From positions 3,162,001 to 3,226,000 of the forward strand of contig NZ_OZ257125.1 in the NCBI RefSeq assembly GCF_965279055.1: a stretch of DNA of 64,000 nt. Reading direction: 5' to 3'. The notes beneath the pieces are model-generated. The model saw only the letters and a list, made by a program, of their open reading frames with translations. It did not search any database and had not been told where the DNA came from. The position numbers and the translations under genes were made by a program. This document shows, one piece after another, positions 44,983-53,626 of this stretch (position 1 is its first letter; every line of letters begins with the position of its first letter). The DNA comes from Hydrocarboniphaga sp965279055. GTDB taxonomy: Bacteria > Pseudomonadota > Gammaproteobacteria > Nevskiales > Nevskiaceae.

Positions 44983-45465
44983 ATGGCAGTTTATGTGGCG
45001 CCGGGTCTGGCCGGCACCGGCGTTTTCGTCGACCGGGCCTATGCGCGCGGCGAAGTCATCCTGGACATTCACGGCCCGGTGCACAGCGGCGCCGAGCTCG
45101 ACGCGATCGGTTTCCGCCCCGGATACCCGCTGCAGATCGGGCTGGACCAGTACATGGTCGTGGTTGAACCTTTTGTCTACTGCAATCATTGCTGCGATCC
45201 CAATGGCGGCATCACGCCGGATTTGAAGCTGGTCGCGGTGCGCGACATCAAAGCCGGCGAGGAAATCTGCTTCGACTATTCCTCGACCATGCTGGAAGAC
45301 AATTCGTGGACGATGGAATGTGGATGCAAAACCGCGAAATGTCGCGGCAAGGTGGAGGACTTCGACCGGCTGCCGGCTGAAGCCCAGCGTTACCTGCTGG
45401 AGCAGGTCGGCGTGATGCCGTTCATCGTCCGCGCGCTGGGGCTGCCGGGCGGGACAGCGGCATGA
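44983..45465 (+). CDS. SET-domain protein (putative lysine methyltransferase) 1
   Basis: A 160-aa protein consisting of one SET domain: GLAGTGVFVDRAYARGEVI (SET-I/SAM entry), YCNHCCDPN at 67-74 (the NHxCxPN motif), AGEEICFDYSS (SAM and lysine-channel Tyr). A post-SET cysteine cluster C113-x-C115-x4-C120 with the earlier Cys could bind zinc. GGAGAGG lies 6-12 nt before the ATG. The full frame upstream belongs to the opposite strand gene. The target protein is unknown; bacterial SET proteins modify ribosomal or chromatin-like proteins. Confidence 0.85.
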   Translation: MAVYVAPGLAGTGVFVDRAYARGEVILDIHGPVHSGAELDAIGFRPGYPLQIGLDQYMVVVEPFVYCNHCCDPNGGITPDLKLVAVRDIKAGEEICFDYSSTMLEDNSWTMECGCKTAKCRGKVEDFDRLPAEAQRYLLEQVGVMPFIVRALGLPGGTAA

Positions 45466-45854
45466 TCCTGGTGCCGCACTACGTCGATCGCAGCGCGATC
45501 GAGGGCCTGGGGCTGTTCTGCGCGCAGGCCTTGAAGGCGGGCGAGGCGATCTACCGCTACGACTGGCGCTTCGTCATGGTGATGACCGACGCCGAGGTGC
45601 GCGAGCTGCCGGCCGCGATGCAGCAGGCAGTGCTGAAGTATTCCTATCGCGGCCGCGGCGCGCGGCGCCTCAGCGGCGCGATGTACTACTGCGCCGACGA
45701 CTCGCGTTTCATGAATCACAGCGATGCGCCGAGCACGCTGTGGCGCGAGGAAGCCGGCGTGTACGTGGCGGCGCGCGATCTGCCGGCCGGCTCCGAGCTG
45801 AGCTGCGACTATCGCGATTTCTGCGAGCCCGAGGACTGCGAGTTCGAGTTGTAG
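45462..45854 (+). CDS. SET-domain protein 2
   Basis: A 130-aa SET-domain protein that starts inside the stop of the first (ATGA), so the two are made together. DRSAIEGLGLFCAQALKAGEAI, then DDSRFMNHSDAPSTLW (RFxNHS motif, 82-87), and GSELSCDYRDF, the Tyr-containing end of SET, are present. There is no post-SET zinc cluster; the tail is acidic (EPEDCEFEL). The similarity to gene 1 is only at motif level, so they are old paralogues or partners of a heterodimer. Confidence 0.83.
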   Translation: MILVPHYVDRSAIEGLGLFCAQALKAGEAIYRYDWRFVMVMTDAEVRELPAAMQQAVLKYSYRGRGARRLSGAMYYCADDSRFMNHSDAPSTLWREEAGVYVAARDLPAGSELSCDYRDFCEPEDCEFEL

Positions 45855-45865
45855 CTTGCAGAGCC

Positions 45866-45893
45866 GTCATCCCGGGTTTCACCCGGGCTACGG
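45866..45893. repeat. Family D REP, single copy
   Basis: CATCCCGGGTTTCACCCGGG plus CTAC, between the convergent SET and hslO genes. It is GTAG-headed on the minus strand. Confidence 0.85.
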
Positions 45894-45934
45894 GCGAAGG
45901 GGCAGCCGGGTAAACGTCGGGGTGCTGCCGCGAC

Positions 45935-46831
45935 TCAGTGCCGCGGCTCTTCGCCCTGGGGCTCCGCGATCTCGGCGACGCGGAACAGCTCGCGCGCCTC
46001 GTGCGGCGTGAACACGTGCTCGCGGCCGCAGAATTCGCAGGTCACCGACACCTTCTGCTGCTCTTCCAGAATGCTGTCGACTTCCTCGCGGCCCAGCGAC
46101 AGCAGCATGCGCGAGATGCCGGCGCGGCTGCAGCGACAGGCGACCTGGATGGGCCGCGGCGCGAACGTGCGGATCTGCTCCTGGTGGAACAGCCGATACA
46201 GCACCGTCTGCGGCTCGGTGTCGAGCAGCTCGTCGTGTTGCAGGGTCGCGGCCAGGGTGTGCAGATGCTCCCAGTCCTCCAGCCCGCCGCGCGCGCTCTG
46301 CAGCGGCAGGCGCTGCAGCATGAACGCCGCGAGGTCGCCGCCGCGCACCGCCAGGCGGATCAGCGTCGGCAGCTGCTCGGATTGCTCGAAGTAGCCCTCC
46401 AGCGCCTCGGCCAGCGAGGCGCCGCGCACCTGCACCACCGCCTGGCTGGACGGCACCGCGTCGTTGCTCGGCTCCAGCGTCAACGCCAGCAGGCCGCCGG
46501 ACAGCAGCTCGGTGAAGCTGCCGGACAGCTCGGCCGGCGCCTTGGCCATGGCGCGCACGTTGAGGTGATGGTCGATCTGCGCGACCAGCAGCTTCATGCC
46601 GGCGCCCTCGCCCGGATTGGCCTGGAACTGCAGATTGATGCGGCCTTCGAAGCTCAGGTGCGTGGCCATCAGCGGCATCGCCGCGATCGCCTCGCCCAAC
46701 AGGCGCGTCAGGTCCGACGAGTAGGGCCGGTGCGACAGGAAATCCGACACGCCCAGGCGGATCTGCACGATCGCGCCGTGCGCGACCTGATTGTCGAAGG
46801 TGAAAGGCAGCAACTGATTGGATGAGTCCAT
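45935..46831 (-). CDS. hslO: Hsp33 redox-regulated chaperone
   Basis: Cytoplasmic holdase of 298 aa activated by oxidation. The C-terminal zinc site is complete: CRCSRAG (C-x-C) and CEFCGREH (C-x2-C) about 30 residues apart. N-terminal substrate-binding domain blocks: AHGAIVQIRLGVSDFL and GEGAGMKLLVAQIDHHLN. It has a slightly variant linker but all four cysteines. It reads away from the sulfotransferase; the 104-bp gap holds both promoters, with no repeat in it. Confidence 0.95.
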   Translation of the reverse strand: MDSSNQLLPFTFDNQVAHGAIVQIRLGVSDFLSHRPYSSDLTRLLGEAIAAMPLMATHLSFEGRINLQFQANPGEGAGMKLLVAQIDHHLNVRAMAKAPAELSGSFTELLSGGLLALTLEPSNDAVPSSQAVVQVRGASLAEALEGYFEQSEQLPTLIRLAVRGGDLAAFMLQRLPLQSARGGLEDWEHLHTLAATLQHDELLDTEPQTVLYRLFHQEQIRTFAPRPIQVACRCSRAGISRMLLSLGREEVDSILEEQQKVSVTCEFCGREHVFTPHEARELFRVAEIAEPQGEEPRH

Positions 46832-46935
46832 GACGAATTTTACCCCAGTGGGACCAACGGCGGTCCGATAGGCAGCGGTTGGCCTTAAGCTTGCTGCGAC
46901 AGGCGCTCAATCAAGAGCCCATCTCAGGCGTATCC

Positions 46936-48081
46936 ATGGGTATGAACGACACTCCCGCACCATCCAGCAGCGGTCGCCTGGCGACCCGACAGCACATCGA
47001 GACGCAGTACAGCAGCTGGCTCGCCAAGCTGCTGCTGTCGCGCATGTGGGAAAAGCAGCACAACGTGGCGATGGATCCGCCGAGGCACATCAGCGCTTCC
47101 GCCCGGTTTCTGAGCAAGACTTTCCTGCCGTCGAAGATCGACCGCAAGGCGCCGATCAAGGCGCCGATCTTCATCCTGGGCACGCCGCGCTGCGGCTCGA
47201 CCCTGCTGCAGGACCTGATGTGCCGGCACGACAAGATCGGTTACATCAACTACGGCATGGACCTGGTGCAGGACCCGGAGCTGTTCTACGCCGCGCACAA
47301 GTTGCGCGCGGCGCTGGGCCTGGACGTCAAGGGCGAGCGCTATCTGCAGGACAGCATCATGGTCCACGGCGGCGCACCGGCCGAGGCGATGCGCTTCTGG
47401 GGCACCGCGCTGCAGCTGGACCCGCATGCGCTGACCTGGCCGCAGCGCCGCGCGAGCGACTTCACGCCGCAGCAGATCCAATACGTGCAGGACACGATCC
47501 GCCACGTGCTGTACTGCTTCCACGAAGAAGGCCGCGACCGCTTTCTGACCAAGTGCCCGGCGCTGCTGACCGAGCCGCTGCTGCTTCAGGATATTTTTCC
47601 GGACGCCAAGTTCATCCACCTGGTGCGCGACGGCCGCATGGTCGCCAACTCGCTGATCAAGCTCTACGAGTTGCAGGTGGCGCAGGACATCGCGGTGGAT
47701 CACCCGGTATTCAAGCCGGGCTCGCACTTCGTGCCCTATCCACGCGTACCGGGCCTGGAAGGCTGGATGAACGAATACGGTCCGCGCGACCTGCGCACCA
47801 CGGCGCATATCTGGGACAGCGCGGTGCGCTATATCGACGGCGTACGCGGGCAGCTACGCAACTTCCACGAGATCCGCTACGAGGACCTGTGCGAGGCACC
47901 GGCGCAGCGCATCAACGAGCTGATGGAGTTTTGCGAATTGCCGATGCCGGGCGCCGACAACCCGCTGCTCAATGAACGCCTGGCGCAGGTCGGCAAGGTG
48001 ACGCACACCAATCGCTACAGCGGATTCGAGGAAGTGGAAGCGATCGCGGCCGACAGCCTGCGGAAGTATCACTACCTGTAA
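46936..48081 (+). CDS. Sulfotransferase-family protein
   Basis: A 381-aa PAPS-dependent sulfotransferase-like enzyme. The 5'-phosphosulfate loop is PIFILGTPRCGSTLLQDLM (82-92), and the 3'-phosphate motif FIHLVRDGRMVANSLIKLYE lies near 230. RYEDLCEAPAQRINELMEF is the usual dimer/3' region. The ATG at 46936 starts the family-like N-terminus; a TTG at 46879 is in frame but has no support. The substrate is unknown. It ends at a strong terminator shared with the ketosynthase operon that runs toward it. Confidence 0.87.
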   Translation: MGMNDTPAPSSSGRLATRQHIETQYSSWLAKLLLSRMWEKQHNVAMDPPRHISASARFLSKTFLPSKIDRKAPIKAPIFILGTPRCGSTLLQDLMCRHDKIGYINYGMDLVQDPELFYAAHKLRAALGLDVKGERYLQDSIMVHGGAPAEAMRFWGTALQLDPHALTWPQRRASDFTPQQIQYVQDTIRHVLYCFHEEGRDRFLTKCPALLTEPLLLQDIFPDAKFIHLVRDGRMVANSLIKLYELQVAQDIAVDHPVFKPGSHFVPYPRVPGLEGWMNEYGPRDLRTTAHIWDSAVRYIDGVRGQLRNFHEIRYEDLCEAPAQRINELMEFCELPMPGADNPLLNERLAQVGKVTHTNRYSGFEEVEAIAADSLRKYHYL

Positions 48082-48092
48082 TCGCCAACGAA

Positions 48093-48130
48093 AAAGGCCG
48101 CGAATCACCAAGATTCGCGGCCTTTTTTTT
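48093..48130. terminator. Strong bidirectional intrinsic terminator
   Basis: A 14-bp perfect stem AAAGGCCGCGAATC / GATTCGCGGCCTTT (48093-48106 and 48112-48125) with loop ACCAA and runs of T after it and A before it. It ends the sulfotransferase transcript on plus and the P450-ketosynthase operon on minus. Confidence 0.95.
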
Positions 48131-48142
48131 GCGGCGAGAAAC

Positions 48143-49288
48143 TCAGACCACCGTCAGCGCCATGCCGGCGACCGTGAAGCGGCCGCTCTCCGGAACCGCA
48201 CAGAAGATCTTCTGGCCCTTCTTCAGCTTGCCCGAGTGCAGCAGTTCTTCAAGGATGATGTAGATCGACGCCGAGCCGACATTGCCCTTGTAGCTGAGGT
48301 TGGTGAACCACTTTTCGTCCGGCACGTTGATGCCGGCGGCGCGCATGCCTTCGTCGAGGCGGCCCTTGAAATACATCGAAGACAGATGCGGCAGGAACCA
48401 GTCGATCTCGTCGAAGTTCACGCCGAACTTGTCGCGCGCGATCTTCAGGCCTTCCACCCCGACGCGAACCATGTGCGCTTCCAGCGCGCGCACGTCCTGC
48501 TGCAGCATCAGATAGCCCTTGCGGACCACGTCCATCATGTCGGGCTCGTCGGTCCAGTAGGACCAGCTGCCATCCTTGTTCTTGTTCAGGCCGTTGTACA
48601 TGCAGGTCGGCGTCTCGCCGGACCAGCACATCACGTCGAGCGCATCGATGCGCAGGTTCAGGCGGTCCGGCCGCGGCTCGCTTTCCATCATCACCGCGCC
48701 GGCGCCGTCGGACAGCATCCAGCGCAGGAATTCCTTTTCGAAGCTGACCATCGGCGCAACCTGGCCCGGCTTCAGATCCTGCGTCATGCCGGTGAACACG
48801 TGCTTCATCATGAACGCCGAGGCGCGCTCGGAGCCGGTGGCGACGAAGTTGTCGCGCAGGCCCAGCGCCATGCACATCCACGCGTATTTCATCGACGTCA
48901 TACCCGAGGCGCAGACGCCGGCGGTGGACATGATTTCGGCCGGCGCCATCGCCAGCTCGCCCGCGACCATGTTCGAGTGCGAGGGCAGCAGCTGATCGGG
49001 CGAAGCCGAGCCGCAGGCCAGGCCTTGCACCGCCGTCACCGGCATGTCGAGGCGCGCGCACAGATCGCGCACTGCTTCGGCCGTCAGTGAGGCATTGGTA
49101 TGGGTGCGCTCTCCCGTGGTCGGGTTGAGCGCGTAGTAGCGCTGCTTGATACCGTTGTTCTGCAATACGAACAACTTGACACGGTTGGGCTGGTTGTCGA
49201 TCTTGCCCAATACCGCTTCCACCTGCTCATTGGTCACCGGCTCGCCGGGCAGGTGCGCGCCGACTTCGGTGATGTATACGGTTTTCAT
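48143..49288 (-). CDS. Beta-ketoacyl-ACP synthase III-like ketosynthase (DarB-like type)
   Basis: A 381-aa condensing enzyme, longer than housekeeping FabH (about 320). The FabH-type triad is intact: Cys126 (AGVCASG), His301 (FLPHLSS), Asn336 (SYKGNVGSAS). The N-terminus with YITEVGAHLPGEPVTNEQVE and NGIKQRYYAL resembles DarB-type ketosynthases of dialkylresorcinol and related pathways as I recall them. The start ATG at 49288 has GGAGAG upstream. It lies last in an operon with FabF-type ketosynthase, ACP and P450, and so probably works in specialised metabolism rather than primary fatty acid synthesis. Confidence 0.88.
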   Translation of the reverse strand: MKTVYITEVGAHLPGEPVTNEQVEAVLGKIDNQPNRVKLFVLQNNGIKQRYYALNPTTGERTHTNASLTAEAVRDLCARLDMPVTAVQGLACGSASPDQLLPSHSNMVAGELAMAPAEIMSTAGVCASGMTSMKYAWMCMALGLRDNFVATGSERASAFMMKHVFTGMTQDLKPGQVAPMVSFEKEFLRWMLSDGAGAVMMESEPRPDRLNLRIDALDVMCWSGETPTCMYNGLNKNKDGSWSYWTDEPDMMDVVRKGYLMLQQDVRALEAHMVRVGVEGLKIARDKFGVNFDEIDWFLPHLSSMYFKGRLDEGMRAAGINVPDEKWFTNLSYKGNVGSASIYIILEELLHSGKLKKGQKIFCAVPESGRFTVAGMALTVV

Positions 49289-49387
49289 CAGCAAAAACTC
49301 TCCGGCGGCGGCCATTGAAGGCCGCCGCTTTTCCTGGAATGGACTGCGCCGTTATCTCGGACGATAAGGCAGCTGGCGGGTCCGCGA

Positions 49388-50629
49388 TCAGTGCCCGTCT
49401 AAGGTACGCAGCGCCAGAATCGCGTTGCAGCCGCCGAAACCGAAGGTGTTCGACAGCAGCGCCGACACCTTGGTGTCGCGCGCCTCGTTCGGCACGTAGT
49501 CCAGATCGCAGGCCGGATCCTTGTCGTGATAGTTGATCGTCGGCGGCACCACCTTGTCGCGCAAGGTCAGGCAGGACGCGACGAATTCCAGCGCGCCGGA
49601 CGCGCCCATCGAGTGGCCGAGCATCGACTTGATCGAACTCATCGGCACCTTGTAGGCGAGGTCTCCCATGACCTGCTTGACCGCCTGGGTTTCGGTGGCG
49701 TCATTGGCCGAGGTGGCAGTGCCGTGGGCGTTGATGTAGTCGACGTCGTCGGTGTTCAGACGGGCGTCGTCCAGCGCCTTCTTGATCGCCTTGGCCTGGC
49801 CGTCGACGCTCGGACGCGTCGAGTGGAAACCATCGTTGTTGTAGCCGTAGCCGACCAGCTCGCAGTAGATATGCGCGCCGCGCGCCTTGGCGTGCTCGTA
49901 TTCCTCGAGCACGACCACGGCGGCGCCTTCGGCCAGCACCAGACCGTCGCGATCACGCGCGAACGGACGCACCGCGGTGTCCGGCGCGTCGTTGCGCGTC
50001 GACATCACGCGCAATGCGTTCCAGCCGCTGAAGATGCCGTACGACAGCGGCGCCTCGGTGCCGCCGGCGAGCATCGTCGTCGCGTAGCCATGCTGGATCA
50101 GGCGCATGGCTTCGCCGATCGCATTGGAGCCGGACGAGCAGGCGGTCGAGATCGTCGAACTCGGGCCGCGGAAGCGATGCTGGATGCAGATATGACCGGC
50201 CGCGGCATTGAACATCGACAGCGGCACGGTCAGCGGGCTGACGAAGCGCGGTCCCTTGGTATGCAGCGATTTCTGCTGCTGGTCGATCGTGGTGATGCCG
50301 CCGATGCCGGTGCCCATGATGACGCCGGTCATGTCCTCGTCGGACTCGCCCGCGTCGGCGATGCCGCTGTCGGCTACCGCTTCGGCCGAGGCCGCGAGCG
50401 CCATCTGGCAGACGCGGTCCAGACGGGCCGCGTCCGGATAGGCGAGCGTGGTCGGGTCGAAGGTCTTGCACTGGCCGCCGATGCGCGTGCGAAACGGCGT
50501 CGCGTCGAACAGGTTGATGTCGCTGACGCCGGAACGGCCGTTGACGACGCCGTCCCAGAAGTTCGCCTTACCTACTCCGAGCGGGGAGACGATACCCAGC
50601 CCAGTGACGACAACTCTACGCCGTTCCAT
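49388..50629 (-). CDS. FabF-type beta-ketoacyl-ACP synthase
   Basis: A 413-aa elongating ketosynthase. Catalytic Cys164 (STACSSGS), His302 (NAHGTAT) and His339 (GHSMGASG) are all present. VVVTGLGIVSPLGVG opens the protein. Its ATG lies 14 nt inside the end of the ACP gene, so the two are coupled. Since the chain-length or beta-partner subunit (CLF) of aromatic type II PKS is absent, it may act as a homodimer. A longer frame extends into the ACP gene and is not real. Confidence 0.92.
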   Translation of the reverse strand: MERRRVVVTGLGIVSPLGVGKANFWDGVVNGRSGVSDINLFDATPFRTRIGGQCKTFDPTTLAYPDAARLDRVCQMALAASAEAVADSGIADAGESDEDMTGVIMGTGIGGITTIDQQQKSLHTKGPRFVSPLTVPLSMFNAAAGHICIQHRFRGPSSTISTACSSGSNAIGEAMRLIQHGYATTMLAGGTEAPLSYGIFSGWNALRVMSTRNDAPDTAVRPFARDRDGLVLAEGAAVVVLEEYEHAKARGAHIYCELVGYGYNNDGFHSTRPSVDGQAKAIKKALDDARLNTDDVDYINAHGTATSANDATETQAVKQVMGDLAYKVPMSSIKSMLGHSMGASGALEFVASCLTLRDKVVPPTINYHDKDPACDLDYVPNEARDTKVSALLSNTFGFGGCNAILALRTLDGH

Positions 50630-50873
50630 TTTTGGCAGCCTCGATCGCGGTCTTGACGATGCGCACCAGGCCATCGAAGTCGGAAATCTTCTCGTTCTGC
50701 ATGTCCGGGAAGGAGATGCCGAAGTGGGTTTCGATTTCGAACACGGTTTCGAGGAACTGCAGCGAGTCACCGCCCCAGTCCTCGAGCTTGGACCCTTTCT
50801 GGACCAGGTTCTTGTCGATTTTCATGTTGTCGGAAAGGATCTGGCGCAACTGTTCTTCAACTTCATCAAACAT
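50616..50873 (-). CDS. Acyl carrier protein
   Basis: An 85-aa carrier with the phosphopantetheine serine Ser37 in WGGDSLQFLE (DSL motif). It is acidic at the start (MFDEVEEQLRQIL) with a basic C-terminus. It differs from housekeeping AcpP in having GGDSLQ instead of GADSLD, which suggests a dedicated ACP. It precedes and overlaps the ketosynthase gene and follows the P450 stop by 64 nt. Confidence 0.92.
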   Translation of the reverse strand: MFDEVEEQLRQILSDNMKIDKNLVQKGSKLEDWGGDSLQFLETVFEIETHFGISFPDMQNEKISDFDGLVRIVKTAIEAAKNGTA

Positions 50874-50937
50874 GATCTAAAGCTCCCGGTATTAGATTTA
50901 AATGCTTTTTCGCCACACCAGCCCCCAAAACAAGCGA

Positions 50938-52356
50938 TCAACTCGTCGATACAGCCACCATTGGAGCTGCCTCCATGATCGGCGAGCCTGAAACTGGGTG
51001 ACCGACATCCCTGCGCGTCAGTTTGACAGGAACGCCCCCTTTAGGAATCAGGGTGATGGAGGCGAAAGGCTGCGGGTGTGACTTTCCGGCATATTCAAAT
51101 GCAAAAAATTGCAAGAAATTTGCCAGGAGCAGGACACCCTCCATCATCGCGAAGCGATCACCGATACAGGTACGCGGCCCCCCGCTAAACGGCATATAAA
51201 CACAGCGCGGCAAACGTGCTTCCAGATCGCCGCCCCAACGTTCCGGCATGAACCGCTCAGGCTGCTCAAAATACTGCGGATCGCTGTGCATCGCAGCCGG
51301 CGATACATACAGCAGCGAGCCGCCAGGAATATGATAACCGCCGATTTCGCAGTCCTCGAGCGACTGCCGGGCGACCAGCGAAACCGAGGGGTACAGCCTC
51401 AGGCTCTCCTTGAACGTCCATTCTATTGGCGCCAGCGCGGCCATGTCCGACACCTGCGGCGCGCGCCCCTGCAGCTTTTCGTCGACCACCGCCTGCAGCT
51501 GCTGCTGCCATTCGGGGTGCTGGGTCAGCAGATAGAGGGTCCAGGACAGCGCGGTGGCGGTGGTGTCGTGGCCGGCGATGAACAGGGTGACGGACTCGTC
51601 ACGCAGCTGCTGCTCACTCATCGGCTCGCCCTGCTCGTCGCGCGCCTGCATCAGCATGCCGAGCAAGGTCGTGCGCTGATCCAGATTGCGACGGTGTTCG
51701 GCGATGAATCGATGAATCAGATCGTCGATACGTTTGACCGCGCGCCGATAGCGCAGCACGCTCGGCGTCGGCAGCCAGTCCGGCGCGACGAAGGGATTGA
51801 GCATGCGCACCGTGACCGCTTCCAGCAGATCGGTCATCGCCTCCTCGACCAGCTGCACATCGCCTTCGACGCTTTCGTCGAACAGGCTGCGGGCGACGAT
51901 CTTGGCGGCCACCGAACGCATGTCGGTATACATGTCGCGGGTTTCGCCGTCCTTCCATTCAGCGACCAGGTCGCGCGCGTACGCGGACATGATGCGGCCG
52001 TAGCCGGCGATGCGGTCCCTGGCGAAGCCGGGGGCAGCCAGGCGTCTTTGCTTGCGCCAGAAGTCGCCATCGGCGGACAAAAGGCCCAGGCCGAATACCG
52101 CGCGCGTACGGCGAAAAAATAACTGGTGCTTGATGAAGTTTTTGTAATTACCGAGCAGCAAATACTCGTTGAGCTTGGCGTCGCTGAGCAGATAGGCGCG
52201 ACGGTGCACCATTCTAAGGCGCGTCACTGGACCGTATTTGCGCGCACAGCCACTCAAAAACCCATTCAGATCGCGGCCAAAGTCCAGGATGTTGCCCAGT
52301 AAGGGGTGGCCCGTAGGGCCGGGCGGCATTTTCTGCTTAGCAATCGCTGAATTCAT
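50938..52356 (-). CDS. Cytochrome P450
   Basis: A 472-aa haem monooxygenase. PPGPTGHPLLGN (Pro-rich start), I-helix AGHDTTATA (261-269), E317-S-L-R320, PERF followed by PERW, and haem loop FSGGPRTCIGDRFAM with Cys397 are all present. It has no membrane anchor and no fused reductase; redox partners are not in the window. The ATG at 52356 is chosen because homologous P450s begin just before the Pro-rich region. First gene of the operon, so it may hydroxylate the ACP-bound or free product. Confidence 0.93.
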   Translation of the reverse strand: MNSAIAKQKMPPGPTGHPLLGNILDFGRDLNGFLSGCARKYGPVTRLRMVHRRAYLLSDAKLNEYLLLGNYKNFIKHQLFFRRTRAVFGLGLLSADGDFWRKQRRLAAPGFARDRIAGYGRIMSAYARDLVAEWKDGETRDMYTDMRSVAAKIVARSLFDESVEGDVQLVEEAMTDLLEAVTVRMLNPFVAPDWLPTPSVLRYRRAVKRIDDLIHRFIAEHRRNLDQRTTLLGMLMQARDEQGEPMSEQQLRDESVTLFIAGHDTTATALSWTLYLLTQHPEWQQQLQAVVDEKLQGRAPQVSDMAALAPIEWTFKESLRLYPSVSLVARQSLEDCEIGGYHIPGGSLLYVSPAAMHSDPQYFEQPERFMPERWGGDLEARLPRCVYMPFSGGPRTCIGDRFAMMEGVLLLANFLQFFAFEYAGKSHPQPFASITLIPKGGVPVKLTRRDVGHPVSGSPIMEAAPMVAVSTS

Positions 52357-52492
52357 AGTCACGATGGTGCGTGCCGTACCAAAACGATGCAGGCCTGATC
52401 GCAAGAGTTACGCCATGGCGCCCCTTTTTGGGCCAGTTCTTGCGTAAGGGACTCAGCTCTCGTCATAACGCTCTACCAAAAAGGAATATTCA
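52357..52492. promoter_or_regulatory. Divergent promoter region of the P450 operon and O-methyltransferase
   Basis: 136 bp separate the two starts, so both transcripts must begin here. AT content is higher than in neighbouring genes. AAGGAAT 8 nt before the GTG of the methyltransferase is its ribosome site. I see no clear palindromic operator. Confidence 0.55.
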
Positions 52493-53518
52493 GTGGACTT
52501 CGTCATCGACATCCTGAAGAAACTCAATGTCGTTCCCGTGCCGCTGCTCGACGCCCAGGCCCAGGTTGTCAAGGCCCGAGCATTGATGGAAGCCAACCGC
52601 GCCGGCGTGTTCGTGACCCTGGGCAAACATGAAGCCGGTCTGACGGTGTCGGAACTCGCTGCGGCCCATGACTTCTCCGAAGAAGGCGCAAAGGTGCTGC
52701 TCGACGCGCTGGTCGGCGTCGGCTATCTGAAGAAGAAAAACGGCCGGTATACCAACGGCCGCTGGGTCAAGAAATGGTTTCTCGATCCCAAGCACAGCCT
52801 TCACTATATGCTGCGCCTGCAGATGTACACTTACCACCGGCTGGAAGGCCTAGGCGAAAACCTGAAATCCGGCCGGCCCGCGATGGATTTCCACGCCATG
52901 GACGTCTCGCATCCGACGCCGCAGCAGGAGACCTACACGCGCGCGATGCGCGAGGCCGCGCGGCTGATCATTCCGGACCTGATGAAGCGCGTCGACATCC
53001 CCGCCAGCGCCACGCGGCTGCTCGATATCGGCGGCGCCCACGGCGAATATTCGCGTACTTTCGTGCGGAAATTTCCGAACTTGAAGGCCACGGTTCTGGA
53101 CCTCGCCGGTCCGGTCGCGACGGCCAAGGAGATCATGGAGGTCGAAGGCAACCCCGAAGGCCTGGACCTGCAAGTGGGCAACTGCCTGTCGGATGATTTC
53201 GGCACCGGCTGGGACGCGATCCTGCTGGTCAACATGGTGCATCTGTTCGACGTGGCGCAGAACCTGGATCTGTTCAAACGCTGCAAATCGGCGCTCAAGC
53301 CCGGCGGCTCGCTGTTGTGCGTCGACCAGTTCGTCGGCATCAGCGGCCAGCGCGACAAGATTTTCGCGTTGGTATCGCTGAACTTCTTCAACGTCGGCGG
53401 CAAATCCTACGAAGCCGGGCAGATGCGCGAACTGCTGGCGGAAGCCGGCTTTGGCCGTGTCGAAGTCAAACCGCTGGGGCTGCGTACGCCGGCCTCGCTG
53501 ATCCAGGCCTACGTATAA
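52493..53518 (+). CDS. O-methyltransferase-like SAM enzyme
   Basis: A 341-aa methyltransferase of the plant/caffeate O-methyltransferase-like fold: an N-terminal winged-helix dimerisation domain (about 10-90, GVFVTLGKHEAGLTVSEL, then LLDALVGVGYLKKKNGRYTNG), followed by a Rossmann domain with motif I RLLDIGGAHGEYSRTFVRKFP. LVNMVHLFD and LKPGGSLLCVDQFV follow. The GTG start has AGGA 8 nt upstream. It reads away from the P450 operon and probably modifies the same product. The N-terminal sequence is less typical than the catalytic part. Confidence 0.88.
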   Translation: MDFVIDILKKLNVVPVPLLDAQAQVVKARALMEANRAGVFVTLGKHEAGLTVSELAAAHDFSEEGAKVLLDALVGVGYLKKKNGRYTNGRWVKKWFLDPKHSLHYMLRLQMYTYHRLEGLGENLKSGRPAMDFHAMDVSHPTPQQETYTRAMREAARLIIPDLMKRVDIPASATRLLDIGGAHGEYSRTFVRKFPNLKATVLDLAGPVATAKEIMEVEGNPEGLDLQVGNCLSDDFGTGWDAILLVNMVHLFDVAQNLDLFKRCKSALKPGGSLLCVDQFVGISGQRDKIFALVSLNFFNVGGKSYEAGQMRELLAEAGFGRVEVKPLGLRTPASLIQAYV

Positions 53519-53624
53519 CCCTCAGTTTTCACTGAGGGCTTGCCCCGAACAAGACGTCAGGCAATCCTGACGCCTTGCAGGAGATGGTCGATCGACCGTG
53601 TTTCTCGGGACCCCGCGAAACACG
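53519..53624. other. Three successive hairpins between convergent genes
   Basis: CCCTCAG-TTTTCA-CTGAGGG (53519-53538), CGTCAGG-CAAT-CCTGACG (53555-53572) and CGTGTTTC...GAAACACG (53597-53624) follow one another in the gap between the methyltransferase and gatB. None has a T run, so they may act as transcript-end stabilisers or Rho-linked ends. Confidence 0.6.
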
Positions 53625-53626
53625 TC

